Shown here in pieces: positions 6,221 through 7,961 of a stretch of DNA of 7,961 bases. The stretch is from Bacillota bacterium. Its GTDB lineage: Bacteria; Bacillota; Tb-RUG-66. The stretch is from assembly GCA_016288255.1 (NCBI GenBank), contig JAEEYS010000110.1, forward strand, positions 1 to 7,961, written 5' to 3'. The translations under genes and the position numbers were made by a program. Every line of letters begins with the position of its first letter. Position 1 is the first letter of the stretch. The notes beneath the pieces are model-generated. The model did not search any database, was not told the origin of the DNA, and worked only from the letters and a program-made list of their open reading frames with translations.

Positions 6221-6941
6221 GTTCCGCCTCCTTCTCTTTGATCGGGAACAAAAGCGCCGCGATTACACTTGCTATCACGGAGCAGATGATGATCACAAAC
6301 CCTGTCTGCACCCCGGAAAGAAACGGGAGCCATCGAAAGAGACAGCTCAATATCACTGCGATGATGACGCAAAACAGGATATTTTTGTTTTCTCTGGCAG
6401 GCGGAACAACGATCGCGATGAACATACCGTAAATCGCGATCCCAAAGGCAGAGATCACAAGGGGCGGCAGAATGCTTCCCGCAAGGGCGCCGATCACTGT
6501 TCCCGCGCTCCAGCCCAAAAACGGAGTCAAGATCAGCCCGAACATATACGTCTTTCCCACCGCTTTTTTGGAAGAAGCCACCGCAAACACCTCATCTGTA
6601 TTCACAAACGCGATGATAAACCTGTCTAAAAGAGTAACGGAGCTGTCCAGCTTTTGGGAAAGCGAAACGCTCATCAGCGCATATCTTAAATTGATCACGA
6701 ACTGCGAAGCGGCCAGCTCAAAAAAAGTCCCACCCGAGATCATGATCGGAACGGCCGCAAGCTGTCCGGCAGACGTGACGTTGGTCATAGAGATAAGGAC
6801 CGTTTCAAAGGGAGTGAGCCCGCTTGAAACAGCAAAAATGCCAAAAGCAAAAGCTACCGTAATATAGCCGATGCAGATCGGTATCCCGTCTATGATCCCT
6901 TTTAAAAATGTATTTTCCTGTATTTCTGTTCTGCTTTTCAT
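6210..6941 (-). CDS. azlC: AzlC-type large subunit of branched-chain amino acid exporter, 243 aa
   Basis: Integral membrane permease of the AzlC/YgaZ (LIV-E) family. Visible family features are GIPICIGYITVAFAFG in the first helix (about 19-34), SAGQLAAVPIM (57-67), NLRYALMS (84-91), and TDEVFA (115-120) after RFIIAF. Several further hydrophobic helices run to a charged C terminus (KEKEAEHEL). The length fits the family. I chose ATG at 6941 over the TTG immediately before it, because AGAGGT (6952-6947) is 5 nt from the ATG but would be too close to the TTG. It overlaps azlD by 11 bases. No clear promoter or terminator was seen in the 82 bases upstream, so read-through from the NrdG-like gene is possible. 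The likely role is export of Val/Leu/Ile to prevent overflow. Confidence 0.9.
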   Translation of the reverse strand: MKSRTEIQENTFLKGIIDGIPICIGYITVAFAFGIFAVSSGLTPFETVLISMTNVTSAGQLAAVPIMISGGTFFELAASQFVINLRYALMSVSLSQKLDSSVTLLDRFIIAFVNTDEVFAVASSKKAVGKTYMFGLILTPFLGWSAGTVIGALAGSILPPLVISAFGIAIYGMFIAIVVPPARENKNILFCVIIAVILSCLFRWLPFLSGVQTGFVIIICSVIASVIAALLFPIKEKEAEHEL

Positions 6942-7023
6942 CAATTACCTCTGTTTTAAATCTGATTTGCTCATTTTTTGTTCCAATGTTTCAAAATTTA
7001 TGATATTTATTTTCCAGTCTCGA

Positions 7024-7521
7024 TCAATTTGCTTTTATGCCGGCGCTCTGCTTATAAAAAATCGCCGTGATATCTTTATAGTGTGAATCAAACTTTCGCA
7101 CATAAAAGCGCTGATTTGTAGTTCGACTGCTTAACGGACCGGCCTCTTCTTGATAACTGCCAAGTTTGATATAGTCAAAAACATGCATCCATGGCTCGAT
7201 ACCCGTATCTCGTCCCGAGTAAAGACAAGTTTTTAAACCAAGCCCGTGCGCATATTTCGCGCATTCAGAAAGCTCTTGCTGTTCCACCCCTGTCCCCTTT
7301 CCCTCGCCAAGAAAGCAGACACACGTAGCAAGATGGAGATATAAGGCAATAATATCCTTATAATACAGCTTTAGTGCATCCCTATAGTCTTCCTTTTGTA
7401 ATTCCGGATAATGGCAATTATGACAACGATTTATACACCCGGATAGATAAATACAAATGGAAGATTCCCCGGGCACTTCCAATGGGCTTAAACAAACCTC
7501 CGTGTAATGAAGTCCGCTCAT
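7024..7521 (-). CDS. nrdG: NrdG-like radical SAM activase of anaerobic ribonucleotide reductase, 165 aa
   Basis: Small radical SAM protein. C29, C33 and C36 (CINRCHNCHYPEL) form the CX3CX2C motif that holds the 4Fe-4S cluster and binds S-adenosylmethionine. After it come a strand and loop FLGEGKG (about 69-75) in place of the usual GGE, then GLKTCLYSGRDTG (about 94-106) and FDYIKLGSYQEEAGPLSSRTTNQRFY (about 114-139). The DYIKLG and GPL-S-TTNQR-Y patterns recall the short NrdG subfamily with anaerobic NTP reductase activating function (the NrdG3 type). Such enzymes install the glycyl radical on NrdD. No nrdD lies in the window, so the partner is elsewhere, or the target is another glycyl-radical enzyme. 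The ATG at 7521 has AAGGAAG 10 nt upstream. The length is normal for the family. The exact subfamily is a memory-based call. Confidence 0.82.
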   Translation of the reverse strand: MSGLHYTEVCLSPLEVPGESSICIYLSGCINRCHNCHYPELQKEDYRDALKLYYKDIIALYLHLATCVCFLGEGKGTGVEQQELSECAKYAHGLGLKTCLYSGRDTGIEPWMHVFDYIKLGSYQEEAGPLSSRTTNQRFYVRKFDSHYKDITAIFYKQSAGIKAN

Positions 7522-7547
7522 TCATTCTCAACTTCCTTAAGAAAATC

Positions 7548-7553
7548 ATTATA
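7548..7553 (-). promoter_or_regulatory. Weak candidate -10 for the NrdG-like gene
   Basis: TATAAT is read on the - strand at 7553-7548, with a likely start some 20 bases before the ATG at 7521. It overlaps the palindrome ATAATATTAT, and no -35 is evident, so in this A/T-rich spot it may be chance. Confidence 0.2.
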
Positions 7554-7561
7554 ATATTATG

Positions 7562-7581
7562 AAAAAGGACTAAACTCCTTT
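7562..7581 (-). terminator. Small possible terminator hairpin downstream of the DUF4253 gene
   Basis: On the - strand AAAGGA (7581-7576) and TCCTTT (7569-7564) form a 6-bp stem with a 6-base loop, followed by more T. It stands 69 bases beyond the DUF4253 stop and before the NrdG-like gene. The stem is short and A/T-rich, so termination may be partial. Confidence 0.3.
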
Positions 7582-7649
7582 GATTTATTATGCACACATA
7601 AAGTATCTTTAAAATCAACTATTTTACAGCAAACGAAACTCCGAATTCT

Positions 7650-7961
7650 TTAATCCCACCACAGATACCAACTATGCGCTCCAATTATTTCATCAGCAGC
7701 CATCTCATAACCTTCATAAAGATCGCTGTCAGCAGCAATCAGTATTTTAGCTGCTTTTTCTACTTCGTCTTGTTCTATCAAAGGATTAGGAATATAATAT
7801 TCTAATGTTGCAAAGTCGATGTACATAATCCTTGCACCAAACTGTTCGTATAAACCTTTCGCCAAGGCAATCTGATGTAATTCGTCTGGGCACCAATTGA
7901 ATCCACCCATTGGGATCCAAGCAAGGACTTCCCAAGGGTACTTAACGGGTATTAATGCAAA
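7650..7961 (-). CDS. DUF4253-like protein, C-terminal 103 residues (5' end outside window)
   Basis: The - strand frame is open to the window edge and stops with TAA at 7650-7652. The visible part starts FALIPVKYPWEVLAWIPMGG, continues FNWCPDELHQIALAKGLYEQFGA, and ends HSWYLWWD. The combination 'P-GG-N-CP', an (F/Y)GA strand, a 'TLEYYIPNP' segment and a terminal W-Y-x-W-W-D matches my memory of the DUF4253 C-terminal domain, whose function is unknown. In other members this domain often ends the protein, as here. An internal ATG at 7910 is not the likely start, because the conserved motif begins before it. The gene has the same orientation as the NrdG-like gene 128 bases downstream. No function is claimed. 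Confidence 0.75.
   Translation of the reverse strand, partial: FALIPVKYPWEVLAWIPMGGFNWCPDELHQIALAKGLYEQFGARIMYIDFATLEYYIPNPLIEQDEVEKAAKILIAADSDLYEGYEMAADEIIGAHSWYLWWD

Noticed and set aside
7418..7618. - strand frame overlapping the start of the NrdG-like gene
   Set aside because: Shadow frame shifted against a gene with an intact CX3CX2C motif. The out-of-frame product has no features.

Overview
The window looks like a stretch of chromosome from a low-GC Gram-positive anaerobe of the class Clostridia. The signs are two S-layer-homology (SLH) proteins, SpaA/Cna-B type surface domains, strong GGAGG ribosome binding sites, TTG start use and an activase of the oxygen-sensitive class III ribonucleotide reductase. 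No mobile element, CRISPR array, rRNA or tRNA was seen.

Left part (1-3980): the 3' end of an SLH gene on the + strand meets, tail to tail, a 1066-residue secreted protein on the - strand. A bidirectional hairpin terminator lies between them. The large protein has a signal peptide, a von Willebrand factor A (vWA) domain with an intact MIDAS metal site and a very tyrosine-rich insertion, a pilin-type isopeptide domain, a SpaA/Cna-B domain and C-terminal SLH repeats. This is the plan of a pilus-tip adhesin rebuilt for non-covalent wall anchoring. Its gene has a leader of about 200 nt with possible RNA structure.

Middle part (3980-5900): a membrane-anchored XRE-type regulator (- strand, TTG start, near-perfect Shine-Dalgarno) is divergent from a 157-residue protein of unknown function. 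They share a 298-bp control region containing a dyad, a 40-bp-spaced direct repeat and two extended -10 candidates. The regulator is co-directional with the adhesin gene, but a strong terminator separates them.

Right part (5900-7961): four - strand genes. In transcription order they are a DUF4253-like protein (cut by the window edge), an NrdG-like radical SAM activase, and the overlapping azlC-azlD pair encoding a branched-chain amino acid exporter. The azl pair is clearly one unit. Whether the upstream two belong to the same transcript is uncertain. These genes look like ordinary metabolism.

The most unusual object is the vWA/SLH adhesin with its aromatic insertion. The nearby membrane-bound regulator is a possible, unproven, controller of it. 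I saw no convincing evidence for a wholly new defence or mobile system.
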